Source: JAUWZS01 sp964423085 (GTDB lineage: Archaea > Aenigmatarchaeota > Aenigmatarchaeia > CG10238-14 > SCSR01). From it: a stretch of 21,779 nucleotides of DNA. This document shows, in pieces, positions 7,830 to 14,504 of the stretch; within the stretch, counting starts at the first letter, position 1, and the number at the start of each line of letters is the position of its first letter. A program made the translations under genes and the position numbers. The notes under the pieces were generated by a model, which ran no database searches, was not told the DNA's origin, and saw nothing but the letters and a program-made list of their open reading frames with translations. The DNA lies in NCBI GenBank assembly GCA_964423085.1, contig CAYRDB010000009.1, positions 1-21,779 of the forward strand. The letters run 5' to 3'.

Positions 7830-8249
7830 TTACCTCTTGGAGCGCTGTTTGTGCCTTCTTGGTCCCTGCTTGCTCCTTGAAGGTTTGTGTACTTCAGTTC
7901 TCCTAGGGTCGTATACCATCATATTCCTGTCAAATTCCATAAAAGTCTTTTTGAGTTTTTTGTCTTTGGAGAACTTTACAAGAGACCTTGCAATTGCTAT
8001 CCTTGCGGCTTCTGCCTGAGATGAGACGCCTCCGCCCTTTACGCTGACCGAAATATCAGCGGCTTTAGCAACATCCCCTGACAATTCCATAGGCTCCTTA
8101 ATCCACAACCTGGATATTTCCGTACCCCAGACGGAAATTGGAATTGAGTTCACTGTTATTTTTCCGCTACCTTTTTCTATCTTTGCTCTTGCAACAGCCT
8201 TTTTCCTCTTTCCAGTTGAAAAGAAATATTCTTCTTTGGTTTTTGTCAT
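7830..8249 (-). CDS. rpsI: Small ribosomal subunit protein uS9
   Basis: 30S head protein whose C-terminal tail contacts P-site tRNA. The 139-residue sequence begins with FFSTGKRKKAVARAKIEKGSG, contains the KGGGVSSQAEAARIAIARSL segment, and ends with the basic tail PRRHKQRSKR, the conserved Ser-Lys-Arg terminus. Its ATG overlaps the uL13 stop as ATGA, indicating coupled translation. Confidence 0.97.
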   Translation of the reverse strand: MTKTKEEYFFSTGKRKKAVARAKIEKGSGKITVNSIPISVWGTEISRLWIKEPMELSGDVAKAADISVSVKGGGVSSQAEAARIAIARSLVKFSKDKKLKKTFMEFDRNMMVYDPRRTEVHKPSRSKQGPRRHKQRSKR

Positions 8250-8677
8250 TCATTCACCTGTTTTCTTGCATGTAATGCCGCGGATAGCTCTCCGATTGTC
8301 ATGCTTCTTGTCATAAGCTTTGAGGAGTCTGCCACATTCTTTTGGAATTCCGCTTCCTTTCCAGCGAGCTCTTCAGGCACACCTACATAAGCCTTTAGCC
8401 TTCTGTATGCTTTTTTTCCGCTTGGTTTTTTCATCGGAAGCATTCCTTTCACCGCCCTCCTAAAAATACCGTCAGGCGTCTTTGGAAAGAATGGACCCTT
8501 TATAGGATCTCCCCTCTTTGTCCTCTGCTTGTACAACTTTATAGTAGCTTCCCTGTTCCCCGAAAGCACCGCGCCCTCCACGTTTACAATCGAAACGCTC
8601 TCTTCACCTAGCAGCCTTTTGGCTACCACTGAGCTTAGGCGCCCGAGTATCTGACCTTTTGCGTCGTAGATTATCAT
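8246..8677 (-). CDS. rplM: Large ribosomal subunit protein uL13
   Basis: 50S protein, identified by the start MIIYDAKGQILGRLSS, followed by VAKRLLGEESVSIVNVEGAV and the GDPIKGPFFPKTPDGIFRRAVKGMLP block characteristic of archaeal/eukaryotic uL13. An in-frame TTG at 8686 overlaps the eL18 stop, but ATG at 8677 gives the conserved N-terminus with GGTTGA a few bases upstream, so I prefer it (143 residues). Followed by uS9 with a 4-nt overlap. Confidence 0.96.
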   Translation of the reverse strand: MIIYDAKGQILGRLSSVVAKRLLGEESVSIVNVEGAVLSGNREATIKLYKQRTKRGDPIKGPFFPKTPDGIFRRAVKGMLPMKKPSGKKAYRRLKAYVGVPEELAGKEAEFQKNVADSSKLMTRSMTIGELSAALHARKQVNE

Positions 8678-8682
8678 AACAG

Positions 8683-9039
8683 TCAACCAACCATTATCCT
8701 TATTTTAGAACCCTTTGGATTTTTATCCAAAAGCTCGCCTATCGAAATTGTAGAACCTTTTGCTTTCTTTATTTTTTCCTCTGCTGCTGGGCTGAACTTC
8801 CAGGCGGCGACTGTGACAGGCTTTGCTATTTCTCCGCTTGCTAGAACGGATCCTGGAACGACCACAGTGTCACCATCTTTGGCGTACTTTTCTATCATGG
8901 AGACATTGACTTCTGTCTTCCTCCTCCTTGGCTTGGAAAGCTTCTCTGCGACGTCTGTCCAAGCAGGGACTTTTGTCTTCTCAAGCTTGTTTATTAGCGC
9001 GCGCATATGCACGTTTGTTGGTCCTGTCCTCTTGGCCAT
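8683..9039 (-). CDS. rpl18e: Large ribosomal subunit protein eL18
   Basis: Archaeal/eukaryotic 50S protein related in fold to uL15. The 118-residue product has RTGPTNVHMRALINKLEK at the start, WTDVAEKLSKPRRRKTEVNV in the middle and the VVVPGSVLASGEI motif near residue 60-75, with normal length. AGGGAT lies 6 nt before the ATG. It is the first gene of its operon here; in many archaea rpsM-rpsD-rpsK-rpoD precede it, but in this window tRNA-Gly lies directly upstream instead. Confidence 0.96.
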   Translation of the reverse strand: MAKRTGPTNVHMRALINKLEKTKVPAWTDVAEKLSKPRRRKTEVNVSMIEKYAKDGDTVVVPGSVLASGEIAKPVTVAAWKFSPAAEEKIKKAKGSTISIGELLDKNPKGSKIRIMVG

Positions 9040-9051
9040 AGATATCCCTTG

Positions 9052-9073
9052 ATTCTTAACCGATATTAAGAAT
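9052..9073. repeat. Perfect inverted repeat in the eL18 operon leader
   Basis: ATTCTTAA (9052-9059) and TTAAGAAT (9066-9073) are exact reverse complements separated by CCGATA. It lies 13 nt upstream of the eL18 ATG and downstream of TATA-like sequences (TTTAAAAAC and ATATAAAC on the minus strand, about 9080-9097). In RNA it would form an 8-bp, mostly A-U hairpin next to the ribosome binding site; in DNA it could be a dimeric operator. Either would suit control of the ribosomal/RNA polymerase operon. Confidence 0.5.
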
Positions 9074-9114
9074 TGTAGTGTTTATATGTTTTTAAATCTA
9101 ACACGGTTTCTTTG

Positions 9115-9188
9115 TGCGGCTGACGGGATTTGAACCCGTGTTGCGAGCTTGGGAAGCTCGAGTCTTAGCCAGGCTGGACCACAGCCGC
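9115..9188 (-). tRNA. tRNA-Gly (anticodon CCC)
   Basis: Read on the minus strand, a complete 74-nt cloverleaf can be folded: acceptor GCGGCTG/CAGCCGC, D-stem GTC/GAC, anticodon stem CGAGC/GCTCG around loop TTCCCAA (anticodon CCC), T-arm ACGGG-TTCAAAT-CCCGT, discriminator A. No CCA is encoded (CAA follows), and no intron is present. An AT-rich TATA-like run at about 9209-9222 lies roughly 25-30 nt upstream, as expected for an archaeal tRNA promoter. Confidence 0.96.
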
Positions 9189-9207
9189 ATATCATAAAAT
9201 AGCGCTG

Positions 9208-9223
9208 TTAAAAATTAAAAAGA
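9208..9223 (-). terminator. T-rich tract after the MscS-like gene / TATA region of tRNA-Gly
   Basis: On the minus strand a T-rich run (CTTTCTTTTTAATTTTTA) begins about 20 nt after the stop of the membrane-protein gene. Archaeal intrinsic terminators are often plain T-runs, so it may end that transcript. The same bases lie where the tRNA-Gly TATA box is expected, so the roles cannot be separated by eye. Confidence 0.4.
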
Positions 9224-9243
9224 AAGCGGAACTGGTCGCGGCT

Positions 9244-9879
9244 TCACTTCATCATATGCTTCAGTTTTTTCTTGGCGATTACTGCGACCACGTCCTTCAA
9301 TCCTAGTCCTATTGCTATTGCTAGCCCGACACCTATCGACCCGACCGATATGAGCAAGAGGTAGTTTATCGCTGTTGCGTCTATTCCAATCAGCGGCAAT
9401 GCTATGGCGAACGAAACATATATCATCAGCCAAAATATGAGTTTTGCCATTATGTTGGAATATGTTATCTTGCTTTTTTCGACTTCAGTCTGAACGTATC
9501 CAGCAAGCGCATAACCGACTATTACCACGATTATTGCGCCCAAAAGTCCAGGTATGAAGTTGACTACCATGCCCACGAATTCAGTCAGTGCCACAAGGCC
9601 AAGCGCCTCTACGGCGGCCTGTATGAACACTAGGTAGATTACCCATTGTATTATCAGGGGGAAGATATCGCTGAGTTTAATCATATGACCTCTCTTCATG
9701 AGGTACTGATCCAGCTTTATTCTGACCATTATTTCCTTGGTTATCCTTCCCACTATCGTTCCTATAGCCCAGCCTATGACGAGCAGTATCAGCGATGCCG
9801 CAAGTCCTGGAAGCGTGGCTATTACCGAATTCATGAAGCTTTCCAATGGTTGGGTCAGAAGATTAAGTTCCAAAGCCAT
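9244..9879 (-). CDS. Multi-pass membrane protein with MscS/CmpX-like transmembrane repeats
   Basis: About 211 residues with five hydrophobic segments: LPGLAASLILLVIGWAIGTI, then PLIIQWVIYLVFIQAAVEAL, IPGLLGAIIVVIVGYALAGY, IFWLMIYVSFAIALPLIGI and INYLLLISVGSIGVGLAIAI. The repeated Pro-Gly-Leu...Gly...Gly pattern matches the conserved TM-helix repeat of CmpX-type proteins, and the final GVGLAIAIGLGLKDVVA resembles the pore helix of small-conductance mechanosensitive channels. The chain stops right after that helix, so the cytoplasmic beta domain of MscS is absent. I chose ATG at 9879 (GGT about 8 nt upstream); the open frame reaches 9942 but those residues are charged and would overlap the upstream gene. 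Channel activity is inferred, not shown. Confidence 0.75.
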   Translation of the reverse strand: MALELNLLTQPLESFMNSVIATLPGLAASLILLVIGWAIGTIVGRITKEIMVRIKLDQYLMKRGHMIKLSDIFPLIIQWVIYLVFIQAAVEALGLVALTEFVGMVVNFIPGLLGAIIVVIVGYALAGYVQTEVEKSKITYSNIMAKLIFWLMIYVSFAIALPLIGIDATAINYLLLISVGSIGVGLAIAIGLGLKDVVAVIAKKKLKHMMK

Positions 9880-9917
9880 TGTATTACCTAATCTAAATTG
9901 TCGTTCCTCCCTTAAAT

Positions 9918-10472
9918 CTAATCCCGCCTGGCAATATTCCAATCAATACTTTCGCCATTCGCGTTGAATGTTGTCTGCTTCCAAACTTTTAGAAAATCTT
10001 CTCCTATTTCTCGTGCCCCTTCGAAACACTCTTCCATATAGCTGGGAATTGGCATTATTTCATCGCTGTTTATGTCGCATATTCTGTCTCCCACCAACAC
10101 CTGCATAGGATTGCTCACGAATATTTCCGCTTTGTCCAGGAATTTTCTTGTGTTAAAGTCTAGCGCATACACGCTCTCCAAGTGGTATCCAACCTCGCGC
10201 TCTTTCAGATATTTCATCTGGTTGCTGCTTACATGCAGTAAAACGGCGTTGATATAAGCCCCGTCCTTCCTGATTACATCGAGCGTGCCAACATTTGGCC
10301 AGAGACTCGCTCTCTGTTCTGGAGTCTTCAGTCTGGCCACAGATATCCTGTTGAACCTGCGCTGGAAACCATTTACGATAATTGGAGTTTTTCGTCCAGA
10401 ATATTCAGGTAAAGTCCTTTTGAGAGAACTCTCGTTTATGAGCGAGCCGTATACCACAATCCGGGTTCCCAT
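9918..10472 (-). CDS. Gamma-glutamylcyclotransferase-like protein
   Basis: The N-terminal VVYGSLINESSL is the YGSL turn of the GGCT/AIG2/ChaC fold. KYLKEREVGYHLESV, about 80 residues later, supplies the Arg-Glu-(x)n-Tyr pattern in which the Glu is the catalytic acid of ChaC-type enzymes. Members release 5-oxoproline from gamma-glutamyl peptides or amines; the substrate here is unknown. I prefer ATG at 10472 (MGTRIVVYGSL) because the fold begins there; ATG at 10496, 1 nt after the methyltransferase stop, is an alternative. Neither has a clear Shine-Dalgarno site. It is closely packed behind the methyltransferase gene on the same strand. Confidence 0.72.
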   Translation of the reverse strand: MGTRIVVYGSLINESSLKRTLPEYSGRKTPIIVNGFQRRFNRISVARLKTPEQRASLWPNVGTLDVIRKDGAYINAVLLHVSSNQMKYLKEREVGYHLESVYALDFNTRKFLDKAEIFVSNPMQVLVGDRICDINSDEIMPIPSYMEECFEGAREIGEDFLKVWKQTTFNANGESIDWNIARRD

Positions 10473-10497
10473 AATAGAAGATTTCTCATTTAACATT

Positions 10498-11106
10498 TTA
10501 TTTTATAGCTTCTATCTTTATGCTTTCTAGAGGAATACCTTTGTATTGTATCTTGCTTATTTCTTTGTCCTCTGAAAGGACTTTAACTTTGAATCCAGCG
10601 TTTTCAATCTTTTCTATATAGTCTTGCTTCAACAGGGCGCCTGCAACGCAGCCTGATAATAGATTTTCATCGTTTTTCTGTTCTTCTCTCAACTCCTTCA
10701 GCACTACAATGTCAGACACGTACATTCTTCCACCACCTTTCAAAACTCGACGTGCTTCTTTGAAGACTTTTGACTTGTCTGGGGCGAGGTTTATCACGCA
10801 ATTGCTTATTATGACATCGACTGAACCGTTGTCCACTGGAAGGTTTTCTATATCACCCAGTCTGAACTCTACGTTTTTGTATCCATATTTGTCGGCAATC
10901 GATTTCGATTTCCTTATCATATCTTCAGTCATGTCAATGCCTATAACCTTCCCGGACTTTCCCACCTTCTTTGATGCGAGGAANNNNNNNNNNNNNNNNN
11001 NNNNNNNNNNNNNNNNNNNNNNNNNNNNNNNNNNNNNNNNNNNNNNNNNNNNNNNNNNNNNNNNNNNNNNNNNNNNNNNNNNNTCTTTTACTTTTTTGTC
11101 TTCCAA
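10498..11106 (-). CDS. ArsM-like SAM-dependent methyltransferase, interrupted by an assembly gap
   Basis: The readable C-terminal portion contains GKVIGIDMTEDMI (SAM-binding acidic loop), VEFRLGDIENLPV, VDVIISNCVINLAPDK, RRVLKGGGRMYVSDIV and GCVAGALLKQDY. These match arsenite S-adenosylmethionine methyltransferases, including the conserved Cys of SNCVINL and of GCVAGA used for As(III) binding. The N-terminal SAM motif and the other expected Cys fall inside or beyond the 100-N run. The fragment beyond the gap starts with TTG at 11106 (LEDKKVK) after an in-frame TAA. Because a 100-N gap has unknown true length, frame continuity and total size are not established. Arsenic detoxification is the family role; related enzymes can act on other substrates. 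Confidence 0.7.
   Translation of the reverse strand: MEDKKVKXXXXXXXXXXXXXXXXXXXXXXXXXXXXXXXXXXFLASKKVGKSGKVIGIDMTEDMIRKSKSIADKYGYKNVEFRLGDIENLPVDNGSVDVIISNCVINLAPDKSKVFKEARRVLKGGGRMYVSDIVVLKELREEQKNDENLLSGCVAGALLKQDYIEKIENAGFKVKVLSEDKEISKIQYKGIPLESIKIEAIK
10984..11083. other. Assembly gap of exactly 100 N
   Basis: One hundred consecutive N bases, the conventional placeholder for a scaffold join of unknown length. It removes the N-terminal SAM-binding part of the methyltransferase gene. Linkage of the sequence on either side rests on scaffolding rather than continuous sequence, although the methyltransferase reads plausibly from both sides. Confidence 0.98.
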
Positions 11107-11131
11107 AATACTCGCCTGTATCGATTATCAG

Positions 11132-11214
11132 CGCCGAGGCTGGGATTTGAACCCAGATGTCCGAAGGACGCTGGTTTTCAAGACCAGTGCACTACCAGGT
11201 TATGCGACCTCGGC
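11132..11214 (-). tRNA. tRNA-Ser (anticodon TGA)
   Basis: On the minus strand an 83-nt class II tRNA folds: acceptor GCCGAGG/CCTCGGC, D-stem GCA/TGC, anticodon stem CTGGT/ACCAG with loop CTTGAAA (anticodon TGA), a long variable arm with stem GTCC/GGAC around TTC, T-arm CTGGG-TTCAAAT-CCCAG, and discriminator G as required for serine. CCA is not encoded and there is no intron. A TATA-like GTATTTTTAT at 11241-11250 lies about 30 nt upstream. Confidence 0.97.
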
Positions 11215-11265
11215 AATATCTATTACTAGACGTAGTTGGTATAAAAATACTTTAGGAAAAGCATT

Positions 11266-11556
11266 TCAAACCTTCTTGACTTCTATCTTGCCGGATCTGG
11301 GGATGTTGAGCTGTAACACGTCCCTGAAATCACCCACAAAGGCGCCTGTCACCGAGACCTTGTCGCCTACCTTGATTTCGTTTATCTGGTTTTCCCAGAG
11401 GCTGATTTTTATCTCTCCGCTGTCGTCTTCAATCATGGCGTCCGCCACGCTTTTCTTGCCGTAGCGGGTGTTGACCTCTCGGATTTCGGATATGTCTATA
11501 ATCTTGCCTTCGACTGATACGTTGCTCATCCCTTTCTGCATTTCCGATATTTTCAT
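11266..11556 (-). CDS. Single-OB-fold nucleic-acid-binding protein (RPA/SOSS-B-like)
   Basis: A 96-residue protein made of one OB fold: VSVEGKIIDISEIREV, then ADAMIEDDSGEIKISLWENQ, VGDKVSVTGAFVGDF and LQLNIPRSGKIEV. The order of beta strands and the D-D/S-G-E-I-x-x-x-L-W motif are typical of archaeal RPA-type and SOSS-B-type single-stranded DNA-binding proteins. No zinc finger or second OB fold is present, so it is the minimal form. It starts 18 nt after the Cbf5 stop with GTGAT before the ATG, suggesting cotranscription with Cbf5. Binding to RNA rather than DNA cannot be excluded. Confidence 0.8.
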   Translation of the reverse strand: MKISEMQKGMSNVSVEGKIIDISEIREVNTRYGKKSVADAMIEDDSGEIKISLWENQINEIKVGDKVSVTGAFVGDFRDVLQLNIPRSGKIEVKKV

Positions 11557-11574
11557 ACAATCACTAAGTCTAAT

Positions 11575-12558
11575 CTAGGATTTAAGTTTTTTTGAACCCG
11601 CATGCTTTTCGCTCGGATAAGTGCCCCTTTCCATGAAAACCCTGTCAGTCCTAACAGCAGCGCCCTTTGCGCTATTCGCAATCTCGTCGCTAGTCATTTT
11701 AGATATGCCTATAGCGACCAGCTCCCCTTTCAGTGTGCATACTGCCACTATGTCGCCCCTGGAAACGCCATTCTGCGTCTTAGAGACGCCTGCAACATAT
11801 ACCGGAGACCCGTTGCATATGGCGTCGACTGCTGAATCTTTTACAACAATCCTTTTCACATGAGTTATCGCTTCCTCGATTGGTATTAGAATTCCCCTGA
11901 GATTGCTCTCGTCGCCTTTCTCTTTCCACATTTCGTACGCGTCCTTCACTTTCACAAGAGGTGTGGCTTCAGACTCATTGAACATACCGGCTTTTACCCT
12001 TCTAAGCTCGGTCATATGGGCGCCACATCCGATTGATTCCCCAAAGTCGTGGCAGAGTTTCCTTATGTAAGTTCCGGCTTCGCACCCTACATGGAACAGA
12101 ACATCCCTCCCTTCCACCTCAACTATGTCGAAAAAGTATATCTCCCTCTCCCTGATATTTCTTGACACAGCAGACTTTATCGGCGGCCTCTGCATTATCT
12201 TACCTACGAACTGCCTCGCCTTCTCTTTTATTTCATCAACTGGTAGGTCGTCGTGCACTCGCATAACGCCCACGTATTCCTTTCTCACTCCCATGAGTAC
12301 GGGCATGACCTTTCTCGCGTCGCCGATTGTGGTAGGAAGAACGCCAGTGACTCCGGGATCGAGCGTGCCTGCGTGACCTGCTTTGGTGCCGAAAATTTCA
12401 GCGACCCATTTAGTTATCTGGTGCGAGGTGGGTCCGCTATGCTTGTCGATAATTATGACAGAACTTCTTATTATTTCTTCAATTGTCCTATCAGAAGGCA
12501 GCTTTCCGAATTTTCCTGGCTTGGAGTCCTCTCTGACTTTCCACTCGTCGTATTCCAT
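11575..12558 (-). CDS. cbf5: tRNA/rRNA pseudouridine synthase Cbf5 (dyskerin homolog)
   Basis: Catalytic subunit of archaeal H/ACA ribonucleoproteins, also able to make pseudouridine 55 in tRNA. The TruB-type catalytic motif GHAGTLDPGVTG carries the nucleophile Asp67. RPPIKSAVSRNIREREIY and AGTYIRKLCHDFGESIGCGAHM are further family signatures, and residues about 240-320 form the C-terminal PUA domain. At 327 residues it has the normal archaeal length. In many euryarchaea cbf5 follows the eL14/cmk end of the spc cluster; here it is separated from eL14 by the surface-protein and dolichol-kinase genes. Confidence 0.96.
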   Translation of the reverse strand: MEYDEWKVREDSKPGKFGKLPSDRTIEEIIRSSVIIIDKHSGPTSHQITKWVAEIFGTKAGHAGTLDPGVTGVLPTTIGDARKVMPVLMGVRKEYVGVMRVHDDLPVDEIKEKARQFVGKIMQRPPIKSAVSRNIREREIYFFDIVEVEGRDVLFHVGCEAGTYIRKLCHDFGESIGCGAHMTELRRVKAGMFNESEATPLVKVKDAYEMWKEKGDESNLRGILIPIEEAITHVKRIVVKDSAVDAICNGSPVYVAGVSKTQNGVSRGDIVAVCTLKGELVAIGISKMTSDEIANSAKGAAVRTDRVFMERGTYPSEKHAGSKKLKS

Positions 12559-12589
12559 AAGAAAGATTCTCTAAACATAGGATTAAAGT

Positions 12590-13264
12590 TTAGCGTTTTC
12601 TTGAAATCCAGAAATTGTTTATCAGAAACAGCGAACCAAGTACAGCCAAGAGCGCAGCTATTACATAGACCAGAAAAGCCTCGTCGCTTATTTTACTACC
12701 TGCGATATTCCTGGCGCTGTCTACGACAGACCTCATCCAACCGAATGCGGAATCTATGCTTACATTACCGATCCATTCAGGCACGCTAATCCCTGGAATC
12801 TCTATGTGAGGTAACTGCTGCGTGGTTGTCGTTGTAGTTGCTGGGGCTTTAGCATTTTCCACTTTCAAAATAACAGGAACAATCTTGCTAACCTTGCCAA
12901 CACCATAATCGCCAACTGCTATAAGGGAGAAAACATGCATACCCTCTGCGCTTTCTGGTACATCCATGTAGTATTTCAGCACTCCGACTTTATCGAACTC
13001 TAACGATACAAAAGAATTGGATTCGAACCAGCCGCTTTCCAGTCTGTCTGAGATTAGATATATGTTGCCTATCTCCACAACGCCTATGTTTTTAACTTCG
13101 ACCTCGTGAATCTCTCGAGTCCCTGCTGTCTGTGTTATCACATCCTCGTATCCGACTATGTTCAAGCCGTATACTGGCGGCGGGATGTCGCTAGCCATAG
13201 CGCTGCTCGTGATTAGAACCAGCGCAATGCATATTGCAGATGCAAAAAACTTCTTGGATTTCAT
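12590..13264 (-). CDS. Secreted, membrane-anchored surface protein with Thr stalk
   Basis: A 224-residue protein of unrecognised family. Residues 1-25 form a signal peptide (KSKK, hydrophobic core ICIALVLITS, cleavage near AMA-SD). Residues about 30-136 look like a beta-sandwich of the CARDB/NEW3 type (VEVKNIGVVEIGNIYL, then LKYYMDVPESAEGMHVFSL). A Thr run at 143-148 acts as a stalk. Residues 196-218 form a membrane helix, and the chain ends in basic SRKR, expected on the cytoplasmic side. One N-glycosylation sequon, NVS at 167, is present. The architecture matches the divergent neighbour at 13428-14462. No enzymatic motif is seen; adhesion or envelope structure is a guess. Confidence 0.7.
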   Translation of the reverse strand: MKSKKFFASAICIALVLITSSAMASDIPPPVYGLNIVGYEDVITQTAGTREIHEVEVKNIGVVEIGNIYLISDRLESGWFESNSFVSLEFDKVGVLKYYMDVPESAEGMHVFSLIAVGDYGVGKVSKIVPVILKVENAKAPATTTTTTQQLPHIEIPGISVPEWIGNVSIDSAFGWMRSVVDSARNIAGSKISDEAFLVYVIAALLAVLGSLFLINNFWISRKR

Positions 13265-13427
13265 AAGAACTATTAAACATTATGAAAAGAAGGATTTTAA
13301 TCTGAATCGGAGTTTTTTTATGAATTGCTGTGTGTTTATATCTCTTTTTGCGCCATAATTGCGCTGCATTAAAAACCTTTCGACGAATAGCATAAAAGCT
13401 TTAGAGGCCGTGAATAATTAGATAAAA
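13265..13427. promoter_or_regulatory. Divergent promoter region between the two surface-protein genes
   Basis: This 163-nt spacer holds no gene. For the plus-strand gene, CATAAAAGC at 13391-13399 lies about 30 nt before the ATG, so its mRNA would have little or no leader and no Shine-Dalgarno site is present. For the minus-strand gene, a TATA-like ATATAAACA at about 13333-13341 predicts a leader of some 45 nt. Shared control of the pair is plausible. Confidence 0.55.
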
Positions 13428-14462
13428 ATGAAACTAGCAGGCAAGTTGATTTTAGTTTTGGCGCTTTGCGCGTTAGTGGCAGTGCCACTCGTAGCAGAGT
13501 CTAGAAGGACTTTCTACACTTTTGAAATCATAATGCCCGAGGAGGTCAACGCCAATCCTGGGGAAGTTGTGGAAGTTGACGGAAAGATACTTGTAACAGG
13601 AATGTATTGGCTTCACAATTTTGACCTAAGCGCGTCTGGAATGCCATACGACTATGAGATAGATCCTGAGTGGTGGAGCGACGTGCGCATACTCAGGGAA
13701 TGGAATCCAGAGGATGGGCTTTACAGAGTCCCAGAGACTTTCAAGATGAACATAACGGTTCCATACGATGCTATGGGCGCGTATGTGGTCAATGTGATTG
13801 GCCAGGAACATCACTCTTTCAGGGAAGTGATGAACGACACTTATTTCGTTTTGGCAGTGGGCAATGCGTCCTCGAAAGTGAACTTGAACATAACAGACAT
13901 AATCTTGCCAAACATGATAGAGGAAGACGAACCATTCAATCTTTCTTTCAAAGTGGAAAACAGCGGTGACATCGCTACTGCTGTCAAGGTCTCTATATTG
14001 ATACCAGACGGATGGGAAGCAGACGACGAGTCGAAGACGCTTAGCGTTAAAGGTGGCAGCTCAGCTGTGGGCACTTTTATGATAATTCCAAATGGTGAAT
14101 CAGGGCAGGTTTCCTTTTTTGCAGAATATCCGTTTAAGAGCGAGATAATGAACTTTACAAAAGTCGGTCCGTATCTTGTTCCAGGCGAGGAAATAACAAC
14201 CACTACGACAGTACCAGAGCCATTCTACGCTCCTATATTGGGATTCTTCTCATCAGTGTCTTCTCCTGTTGTCGAATGGTTCGAAGGCGTAGCAGGCGTC
14301 TATACTGTGCCTGTGATGATAGGAGTGATAATAATACTGATAATTGTCATAGTCTGGGTGCTAATGGGTATGTTCAAGTTCGTGAAGACGAACAGGTCCG
14401 AGCCAGAAAAAATGTCCAACGAAGTCAAGAGCAACGTTTTTAGTGGCGTGGACGAAATTTAA
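13428..14462 (+). CDS. Secreted, membrane-anchored surface glycoprotein candidate
   Basis: A 344-residue protein with a signal peptide at 1-24 (LAGKLILVLALCALVAVPLV), an extracellular region with two predicted beta domains, a Thr-rich stalk at 257-261 followed by VPEPF, one membrane helix at about 293-315 (PVMIGVIIILIIVIVWVLMG) and a charged cytoplasmic tail of about 28 residues. The second beta domain (about 150-235) has the NEW3-like pattern NLSFKVENSGDIATAVKVSI...PDGWEA. Six N-X-S/T sequons occur at Asn108, 136, 146, 154, 171 and 242, all in the extracellular part. I do not recognise a named family. It is divergent from, and built like, the 12590-13264 protein, and a dolichol-kinase-like gene follows 42 nt downstream. 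Confidence 0.72.
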   Translation: MKLAGKLILVLALCALVAVPLVAESRRTFYTFEIIMPEEVNANPGEVVEVDGKILVTGMYWLHNFDLSASGMPYDYEIDPEWWSDVRILREWNPEDGLYRVPETFKMNITVPYDAMGAYVVNVIGQEHHSFREVMNDTYFVLAVGNASSKVNLNITDIILPNMIEEDEPFNLSFKVENSGDIATAVKVSILIPDGWEADDESKTLSVKGGSSAVGTFMIIPNGESGQVSFFAEYPFKSEIMNFTKVGPYLVPGEEITTTTTVPEPFYAPILGFFSSVSSPVVEWFEGVAGVYTVPVMIGVIIILIIVIVWVLMGMFKFVKTNRSEPEKMSNEVKSNVFSGVDEI

Positions 14463-14504
14463 GCCTGATACAAGCTTTTTCTTCTAGTTCTACAAGATAT
14501 AATT

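Noticed and set aside
9880..9942. N-terminal extension of the MscS-like protein to 9942
   Set aside because: The added 21 residues are charged, would overlap the preceding gene's coding end, and lack a good ribosome binding site at the right distance.
10709..11464. Plus-strand open frame of 251 codons crossing the N run and tRNA-Ser
   Set aside because: It runs through the assembly gap, where stops cannot be seen, and through a tRNA gene, antisense to the methyltransferase and the OB-fold gene. It is an artefact.
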